Assembly (NCBI GenBank): GCA_002345925.1
Contig: DDWM01000035.1
Coordinates: 57,161-94,837 of the forward strand
DNA length: 37,677 nt
Reading direction: 5' to 3'
Source of the DNA: Actinobacteria bacterium UBA2286
GTDB lineage: Bacteria; Actinomycetota; Coriobacteriia; Anaerosomatales; Anaerosomataceae
Shown here: positions 8,489-17,547 of the stretch, one piece after another
Numbering within the stretch: position 1 is the stretch's first letter
How the letters are laid out: each line of letters starts with the position of its first letter
Position numbers and translations under genes: made by a program
The notes under the pieces: model-generated
Databases searched by the model: none
Seen by the model: only the letters and a program-made list of their open reading frames with translations
Told to the model about the DNA's origin: nothing

Positions 8489-9595
8489 CTAGTAGGCACC
8501 CGAGTCAAGAACACGCATATACAGTGCCTCGGTGGCGTCTGCGACCCGGTCCCAATCGTAGGTGCGTATCACGTTCTCCCTCAGTTGGGCAGCTGCGGCC
8601 TGCATCGTCTCGAGATTCTCCAGGCAGTTGCTTAACGCCTCTTCAAGGCTACTGACACTGCCTGCGCCAAAGTACGCGCCGTTCTTCCCTAGAACCTCAA
8701 TATTCGGCGGGATGTCGCTGGCGAGGACAGGGGCGCCGTATGCAAGCGCCTCGAGCAGGACGATCGGCAATCCCTCGAGATCGGACGGCAACACGAACAA
8801 CGCGCAGTGACGGAACAGCGCAGCCAACTTGTCCCCGTACACATAACCGGAGAACACGGTCTCTGAACCCGCCTGATCCCTGAGTCTGGCTACATAGTCG
8901 TCGCTGTTACTGCTATCACCGGCAACAATTAGCGGAAGGGCTCCCTGAACCCCCTGAAGGGCATCGATTAAGTAGTGGCAGCCCTTCTCAGGCACAAGAC
9001 GGCCAGCGAAGAGGATGTACTTTCCGGCCTCAACCCCGAGCTCACCGAGTATGGATGGATCGTCACCTTCGTTGATAGAGATGCCATTTGGAATGAACTC
9101 AACCCGCCTAGCGCCTCCGGTTCGATACGCTTCAGCAAGCGTCTCCGACACGGAAATCGTCGCATTCGCAACATGTAGAGCAGACCATTCGCCGAGTCGG
9201 AGAATCATACTGGCAAGCCGTCCCCATTTGCCGCGCCGCCAGTCTTGGCCGTGAATGGTCGCGACGACCTTGCGCCCTCGAAGCCTCGCCAGAGGAGCAA
9301 CGAGGCACGGACCAATGGCGTGATAGTGCACCACGTCATAACCGCCAAACCACGTGCGCATCGTGCATAAGAGGCTATGCACGATGGCGTCCAGATGCTT
9401 TGTTCCGAGCGTAGGCACGCTGACAAGCTTCATACCGCGGTGAGATATCAAGCCTGAGTCTGTGTAGTTTGGGCGGGTAAACACGACAACTTCATGACCA
9501 CGCTGGACCAGCCTCGCACCCAGCTCCTCAACATGGCGTTCGACGCCACCGTGTGTGGCAGGCGCGCCCTTTTGACCAATCATCGCGATCTTCAC
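8489..9595 (-). CDS. GT4-family glycosyltransferase (A)
   Basis: Retaining glycosyltransferase of GT-B fold, probably adding one sugar of the repeat unit at the inner face of the membrane. The 368-residue protein begins MKIAMIGQKGAPATHGGVER, a start typical of GT4 enzymes of exopolysaccharide clusters. It has VATIHGQDWRRGKWG, VEFIPNGI, then the C-terminal donor-binding half: ILFAGRLVPEKGCHYLI and DLEGLPIVLLEALAYGAPVL, containing the E-x7-E-type element. Its ATG overlaps the next upstream glycosyltransferase stop by 4 bp, so the two are co-translated. Donor, acceptor and linkage cannot be deduced. Confidence 0.9.
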   Translation of the reverse strand: MKIAMIGQKGAPATHGGVERHVEELGARLVQRGHEVVVFTRPNYTDSGLISHRGMKLVSVPTLGTKHLDAIVHSLLCTMRTWFGGYDVVHYHAIGPCLVAPLARLRGRKVVATIHGQDWRRGKWGRLASMILRLGEWSALHVANATISVSETLAEAYRTGGARRVEFIPNGISINEGDDPSILGELGVEAGKYILFAGRLVPEKGCHYLIDALQGVQGALPLIVAGDSSNSDDYVARLRDQAGSETVFSGYVYGDKLAALFRHCALFVLPSDLEGLPIVLLEALAYGAPVLASDIPPNIEVLGKNGAYFGAGSVSSLEEALSNCLENLETMQAAAAQLRENVIRTYDWDRVADATEALYMRVLDSGAY

Positions 9596-10800
9596 GATAG
9601 CCTGGCCGCATCATAGGTCTCAAGGAGACGCCGCAGGTGATCCGCTGGTAGGAATCTCGCGGCGATACGCTCGCGTCCGCTCGACCCGAGGCGGGTTGCG
9701 AACGCAATATCGGTGCTCAGCCGTACAAGTGCGGCGGCAAGTTCACTTACGTCACCAGGACGAACCAGTATGCCGCTTACGCCGTCTTCAATGATTTCAG
9801 GGATGCCGCCAATCCTGGACGCAACAACAGGCACCCCGGCGGCCATTGGCTCAAGGACTGACATCGGTGCGTTCTCATACCACGTTGACGGAACGACGCA
9901 CGCAAGCGATCCCTGGATTAAGCTCTGTACCGTCGGGCCGTCCACGCGACCGCGGAATTCAACCTCAGGAAAGCGCCTTCGCAGGTCGGATTCCAACGGA
10001 CCTTCACCAGCGACGAGCGCCTGCACACCGGCAGCTTTCGCAGCAGCAAGAAACGTGTCAACGCCCTTTTCTGGAGACAGCCGTCCAGCGAAGAGAACGT
10101 ACCCCCCTCCCGATGCGCATGCCGACAAAGGAACTGCGTTCGGGATGACGTCACAGGGAGTAGCCCACCCTCCATCAGCTATGGCTTGAGCCAAGAACTC
10201 ACTGGGGCTGATGAAACGCGCAATCGTCTTCTCGTAGACGCGCCTTAAGCGTTGGAAGCTTGTCTCCGCAGACGACAGCACGCTGGCTGCGCGGCTCTCA
10301 TGAACGCACCGATTGGACATCGCCGGACCGTACCAGAATGTGCCGCAACGCCGTGGGTTACAGACATCTGTACCGCCTCTAAGGAGTACATCGGCAGGAC
10401 AGATGTGGTGATAGTCATGCAGCGTCTGGACGACTGGGACACCCGCGGCGCGAGCAGCTAGGAGTATCGAGGGCGACAACTGTCGGTGTATGCCGTGCAC
10501 GTGAACGACATCGGGCCGGAAGTCCTGAATTACCGCCGCAAACCTACGAGCGGCCTCGATGTTGGAGAACATCCGCGAAGCCGCGAGTACCTTCTGGGAT
10601 GCCGACAGCTGTCCTCCCGAACCAAGCTCCAGATACGGTACGAAAGTCCCGCTCCATGGCGACGCGATGTTCTCCGGGTGCGCGGACGAAAAGTGACCTA
10701 CCTCGTGGCCTGAGGCCTCCAGCAGGGCGATTTCATCGAACATCACTCGTTCGAGTCCACCGCGACGATACCAAAACTTATTAGCGACTAGGATTCTCAT
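9592..10800 (-). CDS. GT4-family glycosyltransferase (B)
   Basis: Second GT4 enzyme of the operon, 402 residues. The N-terminal acceptor half has MRILVANKFWYRRGGLERVM and VVHVHGIHRQLSPS. The C-terminal donor half has YVLFAGRLSPEKGVDTFL, ALVAGEGPLE and NAPMSVLEPMAAGVPVVASR followed by GGIPEIIEDGVSGILV, the classic GT4 nucleotide-sugar site. An internal stretch rich in Cys and His (HHICPADVLLRGGTDVCNPRRCGTFWYGP) resembles the HDY...CP..........C loop common in GT4 enzymes of this type. It starts inside the last 20 bp of the radical SAM gene and overlaps glycosyltransferase A by 4 bp. Specificity is unknown. Confidence 0.9.
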   Translation of the reverse strand: MRILVANKFWYRRGGLERVMFDEIALLEASGHEVGHFSSAHPENIASPWSGTFVPYLELGSGGQLSASQKVLAASRMFSNIEAARRFAAVIQDFRPDVVHVHGIHRQLSPSILLAARAAGVPVVQTLHDYHHICPADVLLRGGTDVCNPRRCGTFWYGPAMSNRCVHESRAASVLSSAETSFQRLRRVYEKTIARFISPSEFLAQAIADGGWATPCDVIPNAVPLSACASGGGYVLFAGRLSPEKGVDTFLAAAKAAGVQALVAGEGPLESDLRRRFPEVEFRGRVDGPTVQSLIQGSLACVVPSTWYENAPMSVLEPMAAGVPVVASRIGGIPEIIEDGVSGILVRPGDVSELAAALVRLSTDIAFATRLGSSGRERIAARFLPADHLRRLLETYDAARLS

Positions 10801-11809
10801 GGATGCCCTTGATCTGAGGTAGTTCGCCGGTCAGCTTCGCCTTCAGAACCCACATCGCAGGAACCTTGACATACTTCTTCATCGCGGGTGACACAGACCC
10901 AATCATCCAGCAGTTTGTGTCGCATGAACACACACGCGCTCTGACATCAGAAGCTTCCCTGCTGTGCCAAATCTCATCAAAGGACTTCTCCTTGAGCGAA
11001 CCCATGGATGCGTCCATCGCATTACACGGCTTCACGGTCCCGAATGGATCCACGAAGAATACGTCGCTTCCCATCTCACATGGAAGCAGGCGCTTGCCAC
11101 CTCTAACATAGTTAACTAGACCAACGTTGAACCACGCACGGAACCAGTTCTTGGGTCGTTTCGTTCTGAGCAGGAGCCTCGCAAGTTCCTCAAGGTTTTC
11201 GGCCACGTGCTCCTGGTCTTCGATTACGTTGTCGAACTTATGGAAGTAGAAGTTGTTGTGCACTGCGGCCGTCGCAAACTCGAAACCCATTGCGTCAGCA
11301 AGTTGATAGAGCTCCAGCAAGTCGTCTGCGTTGCGATCCGAGAGAGTTATCCCAAAGCCGATGTCCTTCACGCCAAGCGCGCGAAGTCCGAGGAGTGTCC
11401 GCAGGCCGTGGTCAAAACCGTCTTTGAGGCCCCGGAGTTCATCGTTAGCAGCAGGCAGCCCCTCAAGGCTGATACGGAAACCCAGGTTCGGGTAATCACG
11501 GGCGAGAGCCAGCACTCGGTCGGTGAAATAGCCATTGGTGGAGATGACGATACGGTCGGCCTTCTTTTGAAGCACCTCAACGAACTCAGCAATATCGGTG
11601 CGCAAGAACGGCTCCCCACCCGTGATGTTGGCGAAAGCGACTCCTGGCAGGGATTTCAAGTCATCTGGCCGCAGTTCATCTTCGGGTAGAGATGGGTGTT
11701 GCCATGTATTGCACATATGGCAGTGAGCGTTGCACCGATAAGTGATTGCGACTAGCGCTTCCATAGTGCCCCCAGGCCCGTTGGTGGTGTCGTCGTGATC
11801 ATCTCGCAT
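10781..11809 (-). CDS. Radical SAM protein with SPASM-like C-terminus
   Basis: Radical S-adenosylmethionine enzyme of unknown substrate. Of 342 residues, the N-terminal half has the cluster motif C26-x3-C30-x2-C33 (CNAHCHMC), the GGEPF motif, and ISTNGY. The C-terminal part has CEMGSDVFFVDPFGTVKPC, then GSLKEKSFDEIWHS, then CSCDTNCW, a cysteine-rich pattern of SPASM/twitch auxiliary-cluster domains. Met16 (11764), with GGGGG nearby, is a possible alternative start, leaving the odd MRDDHDDTTNGPGG leader untranslated. It is embedded between glycosyltransferase genes with a 20-bp overlap, so it belongs to the polysaccharide operon. It could modify a sugar or lipid carrier, or a peptide. No precursor-peptide gene was seen beside it. 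Confidence 0.85.
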   Translation of the reverse strand: MRDDHDDTTNGPGGTMEALVAITYRCNAHCHMCNTWQHPSLPEDELRPDDLKSLPGVAFANITGGEPFLRTDIAEFVEVLQKKADRIVISTNGYFTDRVLALARDYPNLGFRISLEGLPAANDELRGLKDGFDHGLRTLLGLRALGVKDIGFGITLSDRNADDLLELYQLADAMGFEFATAAVHNNFYFHKFDNVIEDQEHVAENLEELARLLLRTKRPKNWFRAWFNVGLVNYVRGGKRLLPCEMGSDVFFVDPFGTVKPCNAMDASMGSLKEKSFDEIWHSREASDVRARVCSCDTNCWMIGSVSPAMKKYVKVPAMWVLKAKLTGELPQIKGIHENPSR

Positions 11810-12079
11810 GTCGCTTAATGGCTATGCTTCCGCATGCACCGTTCAATGCATTACTCATAATAGTGCAAGAGCTTCGGTGACCTCGCACTTCAAGTAGGCC
11901 CGTGAGCGAAGCACGCGGGCACATTGTTCGAAATGCTACGATGGAGCATCACTCAGCACTCCCGCCGGCCTCCGATTGTCCACAACTGAACGCTGCACAG
12001 CCGGCAGCAGCCAAACCAAGTAAGAGCCACGAACTGCCTGGCCTCACCTTCGTCGGTCTCCATTGGCAACACACTACGC
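11810..12079. other. 270-bp spacer between radical SAM and GT2-GT4 genes
   Basis: No convincing gene is seen. One weak hairpin (GCCCGCG / CGCGGGC-type arms around 11898-11920, with a 9-base loop and no T-run) and a TATTAT that could be a -10 element lie here, but no matching -35 was found. The interval breaks the otherwise tight operon and may hold a promoter for the left-hand glycosyltransferase group. Confidence 0.35.
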
Positions 12080-14281
12080 TCATCTGCGACTGCCCCAAAC
12101 AACGCGATACTCGTCGATCAATTGGGATGTCGTCAGATCGAATCGCATATGCTGAGCAGCGCTCTCCGAGAATGCTGCTCGCATACAAGGCGTCACCCGT
12201 CGGAGACCGTTCGCGACGGCCCCGAGGTCCAGACCTTCAGGCCAATCGACGCTCCACTGAGCGTCAGAATCGACAGAAACCAACGCCCCGATACCAGACG
12301 CACGAATGTAGCTAGCGGGATCCTGAGCGCTATCTGTCGCGATGACGGGCAATCCACAGCAAGCATACTCACTGAACTTCACTGGAAAAGACACCTTGTT
12401 GCGATAAGCGCCATCCAATGTAAGCAGCCCCGCATCGCAGGCCGAGAGATATCCCGGAATCTCTGAGCGCTCAGCAGCGACTCTTTCGACGCGAACGCTT
12501 GGATCAAGACGAGAACGTAGCTCAGCAAACTCTGCGGAATCTGATGTGATCACCACAAGCACCACGGGCGAATTCGAAGACCGTGCCATATGACCAACTA
12601 GGGATGTCAGCAAGTCAGGCCTGTGTACCGCAGACAGCCGTCCTAGATAGCAAAGCACGAGGCTATCCTCGATGCACAAGCTTGCCCTTATTCGATCACG
12701 GTCATCACTGCTAAAGACAAAATCATGAGTCGCACCACAGTGAACAACCGAGACCCTGCTCTTCAAAGATGGATACTTGCACAGAAGATGCGACGAAAGG
12801 GCCGCGGAGACACATACCGCCCTATCTAGGAGGTCAACTGCTCTGTGCTCAAGGGCATCTTGCGAGATCGTCGGTGCAGGCGAGAGTGGATCAATTGATG
12901 CAGCCTGTTGTGGTGCCGCGGCTCTCATACTGAGATATGCCGACTCCTCAGGCTCTGCGCCACGGAAATCACCAAGGACGGCATACTGACGCGTCGCCCT
13001 AGGGCAGGAGGCCGCAACAAGCACACCCTTCATACCTCGGCAGTGCAGCACACCGCGAAAACCGCGAACAAATGGCCAAAGTGTAAACGCCCCGACCTTC
13101 ACACCTAATGCGCCAGGAAGCCTCGGCAAGAGAACTACCTGGATGGAGTTGGCGCCGCGATGCCTTCTGTTCTTTCGAATTTCCGCAAGCGCAAGTGCGT
13201 AGCGATCAAGACGCTCGAACAGAAAGACTTGGACCGCAACACCCCTTAGGCTAAGTTCGGTCGCCAACCCAAGAACTTGGGCTTTGACAACATCGTTTCC
13301 CACAAGCCCTTCATACGCGATGAGTCCAACTGGTGGGATTCCCTCCTGCTTCTTTGGCTCTTTTCGATCAAGAGGAGGTGCAACAAGACGGCTGCGGACA
13401 CTGCGCAAAAGAACCCGAAGACAGTCGGCGACCAGGTAGAGCGGAAGCCAATACCACGGACATGCCAGTATCCCGTACGCTATTCTGTAGCGCGGATTGA
13501 GCGGCGAGCGACGAGAGAACAGTCGGTGCGCTATATTCGACAAGCCCGTTCTTCCATTACCGTGCTTCGGTGAGGCCAATGCGGTAGCTACAACAGCACC
13601 CTGGTCCATGTAGAGAACATATCCAACACGCGCGGCACGTATGGACAACTCATAGTCAGCAGCATACTGCGGCAACCAGCGAACGTTGTAGACACCGACT
13701 TCACGGAATACATCAACAGGAATCAGAACTCCGCGACCGGACAGGGCATCAACTTTGCGTATCGAGCGAGCAGAACTTCTCACTTCACTCGCAGTAAGGC
13801 CTTCCGCAAGGTCTCTCTGCTTAGCCGTCGGCCAATGGATGCTGACTCCACCATCAATAACAACATCATGATTGAGTGCGTCAACCACCAATGATCCGAT
13901 GAGGCTCTTTGGATACTCCAGGGCCGTATCAACAAGCCGAGAGACGTACTCTGGCCCAAATTCTGTGTCGTCGTTCAGAGTGAGTATGTAGTCACAACTT
14001 GCCGCACGTTCCAGAACCCACCGGACCCCAAGGTTTGTCGCACCGGCCCACCAGAGGGTCCCATCGCCGCGTAAGACGGTTACACCGGGGAACTCAGTCG
14101 CAATGGCTGATTCAGTTCCATCGACTGAACCATCGTCAACCACGACAGCCGTGATTGACCTGTATGTCTGACGGTCAAGACACTCCAGGCAAGTGAGGGT
14201 CTTCTGCCGCCGATTGTGAGCGGGTATCACAACATATACTTCGTTCAAGCGCGTCACTTTCCGTGTCCGAACCTTAATCAT
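12080..14281 (-). CDS. Two-domain glycosyltransferase: N-terminal GT2, C-terminal GT4-like
   Basis: A 733-residue fusion. Residues 1 to about 310 form a GT-A/GT2 enzyme: VYVVIPAHNRRQKTLTCLECL, VVDDGSVDGT, GDGTLWWAGATNLGVRW (a rhamnosyltransferase-like element) and metal-binding LNDDTEF. Weak hydrophobic segments (YGILACPWYWLPLYLVADCL) end this half. After a basic linker (DRKEPKKQEGIPP) a GT-B/GT4 half follows: VGLIAYEGLVGNDVVKAQV, CYLGRLSAVHRPDLL, and KVSFPVKFSEYACCGLPVIA. I chose the ATG at 14279-14281 because GGGGGAGGG lies 5 bases upstream; a GTG 30 bases further has no such site. The protein could add two successive sugars. Which sugars cannot be said. Confidence 0.85.
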   Translation of the reverse strand: MIKVRTRKVTRLNEVYVVIPAHNRRQKTLTCLECLDRQTYRSITAVVVDDGSVDGTESAIATEFPGVTVLRGDGTLWWAGATNLGVRWVLERAASCDYILTLNDDTEFGPEYVSRLVDTALEYPKSLIGSLVVDALNHDVVIDGGVSIHWPTAKQRDLAEGLTASEVRSSARSIRKVDALSGRGVLIPVDVFREVGVYNVRWLPQYAADYELSIRAARVGYVLYMDQGAVVATALASPKHGNGRTGLSNIAHRLFSRRSPLNPRYRIAYGILACPWYWLPLYLVADCLRVLLRSVRSRLVAPPLDRKEPKKQEGIPPVGLIAYEGLVGNDVVKAQVLGLATELSLRGVAVQVFLFERLDRYALALAEIRKNRRHRGANSIQVVLLPRLPGALGVKVGAFTLWPFVRGFRGVLHCRGMKGVLVAASCPRATRQYAVLGDFRGAEPEESAYLSMRAAAPQQAASIDPLSPAPTISQDALEHRAVDLLDRAVCVSAALSSHLLCKYPSLKSRVSVVHCGATHDFVFSSDDRDRIRASLCIEDSLVLCYLGRLSAVHRPDLLTSLVGHMARSSNSPVVLVVITSDSAEFAELRSRLDPSVRVERVAAERSEIPGYLSACDAGLLTLDGAYRNKVSFPVKFSEYACCGLPVIATDSAQDPASYIRASGIGALVSVDSDAQWSVDWPEGLDLGAVANGLRRVTPCMRAAFSESAAQHMRFDLTTSQLIDEYRVVWGSRR

Positions 14282-14382
14282 GAAGTCCCTCCCCCTCGGC
14301 GACGAAACCACTCAATCGCGTTTCACCGAGGCCCCCGAGGCCCCCATGCACTCGATCTCTGGCGAGGCGATGTCGAGGCGCA

Positions 14383-15813
14383 CTACGTAGTCACAAGTGT
14401 GGCAACACGCTTATCAACAGCAGCTTCTGCCCTACGCGAATTGTACACAGCGCCCAGCGCAATCCAGAACGGAAGTGCGCTGACCGGCTGGTTCCACGCA
14501 TCGTTGTAGCCTGCACAGACCAGCAAGTAAGAGCAGACAACCGCGCCCAGCAGGAGAAGTTCGTCGAGAATGACAGCCTTCCGCCCCAGAAGCACGCGAG
14601 AGAACACCCACAAACCCCTAAGTAGCACGACGTATCCGACAGCCATACCCAGGTACCCAACCTCAAGTAGCCCTCGGGCGAGACTCGTCTCAACACGCAT
14701 CGCCACGGGAGCACGCAGATATATGCGGCCGCTGAATGCGTCACCTAGTGCACTCGGAGAAGCCGCCCCGGGCCCATAGCCAAAGAGCACAGCCAATAGG
14801 CCTCCATGCACCAGCTGACTGTTAGCGGCCGCCACCTGGCCGAGGCGACTGAGCTGAGCGCCGGAGGACGTCGTGTCTTGATCGTAAGCCAAGAACCCTG
14901 CAATGGAATTGATATTCGACTCTCGCATGCTGTTAGCTTGGACGAGCGGCTCGACAACAAAGGGCGCCACCGCAACAAGAACCATAATCACCACCAACAC
15001 ATACATGATGGCGCGTCTTGAGACACCGTGCCTCGCAATCAATGCCACACCTACACCAGCTGGCGTTAGAAGCACCGGAAGCGCAGCGCCAGACGCCACA
15101 ATGCCCGCGAACCAGCCTGATGCAATCAAGAGATTTTGAGATGTTCGAAAACCCACAACCAACGATGGGGATACGATTATGACGCACAACAACGCGCTCA
15201 GAAACAACCCCATAACGCCCGAGCCACCGTACCCAAGCGTACCGCCAAGATGGTCTCCAGGACCGTACGCCAAGAACTGGATGGCCAATACGGGAATCTG
15301 AACTAGTCCAGCGACGAACAATGTCCACCACAGGTAGCGACGCGAGCCGCCAACCGCTGCGGATCCGATTACCGCTCCAAGCAATGGCAATCGCAGGTAC
15401 TTCCTTAAGCCGACGAGCAGGACCGCTGGAGTAGATTGACCCGTAAGTAATGCCAGAAAGGCACTGAGAATAACGAAGAGGAGATACAGCCACCCAGCGA
15501 ACGGCAGTCCGAGCCCACCTCGACCTCTCAATAACACCCTAAGGATAAGCACAATCAGTATGCCCTCAAACAACCAGGAAGCCTGGGGAGGCAACACGTT
15601 AAGCTCCAGGGCAAACCAATCAACCAGATAGGCAACGAGAATCGAGGCGGCGATCAGCCGCTCATCTCTCTCAAAGACAAACCATGGGACAAGCGCGATC
15701 GCCACACCCGCCACGGCAAGAGTCCCGCCTAGCGACAATGTCAATCCGATCACAACTCCGACCGCACCGACAATCATCGCCGCAGCGACCGGGCGATGAA
15801 ACCATTCCGACAT
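14383..15813 (-). CDS. Polytopic membrane protein, O-antigen polymerase/ligase-like (Wzy/WaaL type)
   Basis: Integral membrane protein of 476 residues with about ten to twelve hydrophobic segments, the architecture of Wzy polymerases and WaaL-type ligases. The segment LRKYLRLPLLGAVIGSA precedes a helix, and a long extracytoplasmic loop with Arg and Gly (LFGYGPGAASPSALGDAFSG) lies late in the protein. The pattern FGYGPG before a loop is often seen in Wzy_C domain proteins. Start at ATG 15811-15813 is supported by AGGAG 5 bases upstream. The longer open frame upstream is cysteine-rich and not credible. Position in the glycan locus favours polymerase; ligase cannot be excluded. Confidence 0.78.
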   Translation of the reverse strand: MSEWFHRPVAAAMIVGAVGVVIGLTLSLGGTLAVAGVAIALVPWFVFERDERLIAASILVAYLVDWFALELNVLPPQASWLFEGILIVLILRVLLRGRGGLGLPFAGWLYLLFVILSAFLALLTGQSTPAVLLVGLRKYLRLPLLGAVIGSAAVGGSRRYLWWTLFVAGLVQIPVLAIQFLAYGPGDHLGGTLGYGGSGVMGLFLSALLCVIIVSPSLVVGFRTSQNLLIASGWFAGIVASGAALPVLLTPAGVGVALIARHGVSRRAIMYVLVVIMVLVAVAPFVVEPLVQANSMRESNINSIAGFLAYDQDTTSSGAQLSRLGQVAAANSQLVHGGLLAVLFGYGPGAASPSALGDAFSGRIYLRAPVAMRVETSLARGLLEVGYLGMAVGYVVLLRGLWVFSRVLLGRKAVILDELLLLGAVVCSYLLVCAGYNDAWNQPVSALPFWIALGAVYNSRRAEAAVDKRVATLVTT

Positions 15814-16329
15814 CGTCACTCCTACCTTTGGTAGACGGGAGGGTTTCTGCCATCGGCCGACACGCCCAACGCAGGGACTATCCCACCCAAACCCTGCACA
15901 ACGAATATGAAGACAACCCCCACAACAAACACTACACGACCGGAAGATCACTCGCCCACGACTGCAAACCAATGATGTGCGCCAGCTCCCAACTTAACGA
16001 CCTGAGCCGAAGGTGACATCGCTGGACACCAAGACCGGGGGCGACAACGCCCAGAGCCGCCAGGACATTCTACAGGATGACTGGGTCGCACAGGATCTAT
16101 GAGTGACCCCCAAGACGACTCATTGGTTCTATCCGTTCCTTGTGGATGCAAATTCATATTGGGAGAGAGCCTTCAGTACCCGGCGGTGTAACGTAATGCG
16201 CCCACCAGCAATCGTGAAACGCGCGGACTACCCAGACTTCAAAGCTTTGGTACCACCAACTGAGATGCACCGGTGAAGTTGTGCGACAATTAAGGCATGA
16301 TGCACCACCTGTAGAAGGGGTACTTTCGC
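15814..16329. other. 516-bp divergent intergenic region
   Basis: The region separates the minus-strand Wzy-like gene from the plus-strand glycosyltransferase gene, so promoters in both directions are expected here. Only short, low-quality open frames exist, and no clear -10/-35 pair or hairpin stands out. The region contains AC-rich text around 15890-15950. It may be a scar of gene exchange in the glycan locus. Confidence 0.4.
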
Positions 16330-17454
16330 ATGCGCGTACTGCATGTCTTCAACTCGATCGAGTTTTCCGGTGCAGAAACCATGATCGCCAACAGCATCGC
16401 TGACTTCAGAGCACTTGGAGTCGAAGTTCACTGCCTTTCCACTGGAGCCGTTTGCGGCAAGTACTCCGACACTATGAGAGACTCGGGTGCCAAGATTCAC
16501 CATATCCCAATTGGGTATGGGCGACCAAGCATCCGACGACTTGTTCGGCTCCTATGTGAGCTAAGGTGCGGAGCAGTGCATATCCACTGCGAACGGAATT
16601 CCTTCTTGCTCGCCCTTATGGCTCGCTTCTGCGGAACCGAAGCGGTTCTACGCACCACCCACAGCGTATTCTTGTTTACCGGTAGAATTCGACTGCAAAC
16701 GATTGTTGCTCGCTGGTTTTCGCGCAGCATTCTCTCGGTTCACTACATCTTCATAGGTCCCTCAGTCTCGGAGAATGAGACAACACGCTTTCTGAATACC
16801 GGACAAGTTGTCCGCAATTACGTGGATGAACGCATCTATTACCCGCCTCTATCGCCAATAGAACGTGAAACCGTGCGCCGCGAACTATGCATCGAGCCTG
16901 GTACTTTCGTTCTCCTAAGCGCCGGATCCTGCTTAGAAGTCAAGCGGCACGCCGACATCCTCGAAGCCGTGGCGCTCCTCATGTCTCAGGGCATTCAAGT
17001 CCACTACATCCACGCTGGCTCTGGACCACTGGAAGCCTTGGAGGTTCACTGTTCGCGCAGCCTCACCGTGGCAGACTCAGTGCGTTTCATCGGCGTGCAG
17101 AAGCACATGCGCAGACTCTACTTGGCATGTGATTGTCTAGTGATGCCTTCGGAGAAAGAAGGGTATCCAATGGCGGCACTTGAAGCCGCAGCTTGTGCTG
17201 CCCCAGTTGTCGCATACGACGTGTATGGACTCAGGGACGTCGTCCGCGACCAAGTTACGGGCCTGCTCACGAGTCCCTCCCCAGAGGCGCTCGCGAACGC
17301 GATTGCGGATCTAATGTCTCGTAGCGATAGAGCAGAAATGGGAGTAACCGGTCACTCATTTGTACTTGAGGAGAACTCTCGAAGCGAATGGATTAAGGCG
17401 CACATTCGCCTCTATGCACCGCACGGTATTTCAGCCACGCATCATTCCAGATGA
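16330..17454 (+). CDS. GT4-family glycosyltransferase (C), plus strand
   Basis: A 374-residue GT-B enzyme. N-terminal MRVLHVFNSIEFSGAETMIA is typical of GT4 proteins of capsule clusters, and VRNYVDERIYYP lies at the domain border. The donor half has VLLSAGSCLEVKRHADILEA, YIHAGSGPLEALEV, MRRLYLACDCLVMPSEKEG and YPMAALEAAACAAPVVAYD. An AGAAGGGG sequence lies 9 bases before the ATG. It is the only plus-strand gene in the polysaccharide locus, read toward the convergent flippase and away from the Wzy-like gene, with noncoding DNA on both sides. That isolated setting suggests separate acquisition or separate regulation. Substrate unknown. Confidence 0.87.
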   Translation: MRVLHVFNSIEFSGAETMIANSIADFRALGVEVHCLSTGAVCGKYSDTMRDSGAKIHHIPIGYGRPSIRRLVRLLCELRCGAVHIHCERNSFLLALMARFCGTEAVLRTTHSVFLFTGRIRLQTIVARWFSRSILSVHYIFIGPSVSENETTRFLNTGQVVRNYVDERIYYPPLSPIERETVRRELCIEPGTFVLLSAGSCLEVKRHADILEAVALLMSQGIQVHYIHAGSGPLEALEVHCSRSLTVADSVRFIGVQKHMRRLYLACDCLVMPSEKEGYPMAALEAAACAAPVVAYDVYGLRDVVRDQVTGLLTSPSPEALANAIADLMSRSDRAEMGVTGHSFVLEENSRSEWIKAHIRLYAPHGISATHHSR

Positions 17455-17547
17455 AGCGTGACCGAGTGCCCCAAGTGATTGCACGGCCCATGGGAGCAGC
17501 TGTCGGAACCGGCTTGTGGGACCAACTCGAACAGGATCCACGCATGA

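Noticed and set aside
15948..16157. 69-codon minus-strand frame in the divergent spacer
   Set aside because: No ribosome site or domain and no operon fit.
16228..16503. 91-codon minus-strand frame across the start of glycosyltransferase C
   Set aside because: Overlaps a secure plus-strand gene; no recognisable features.
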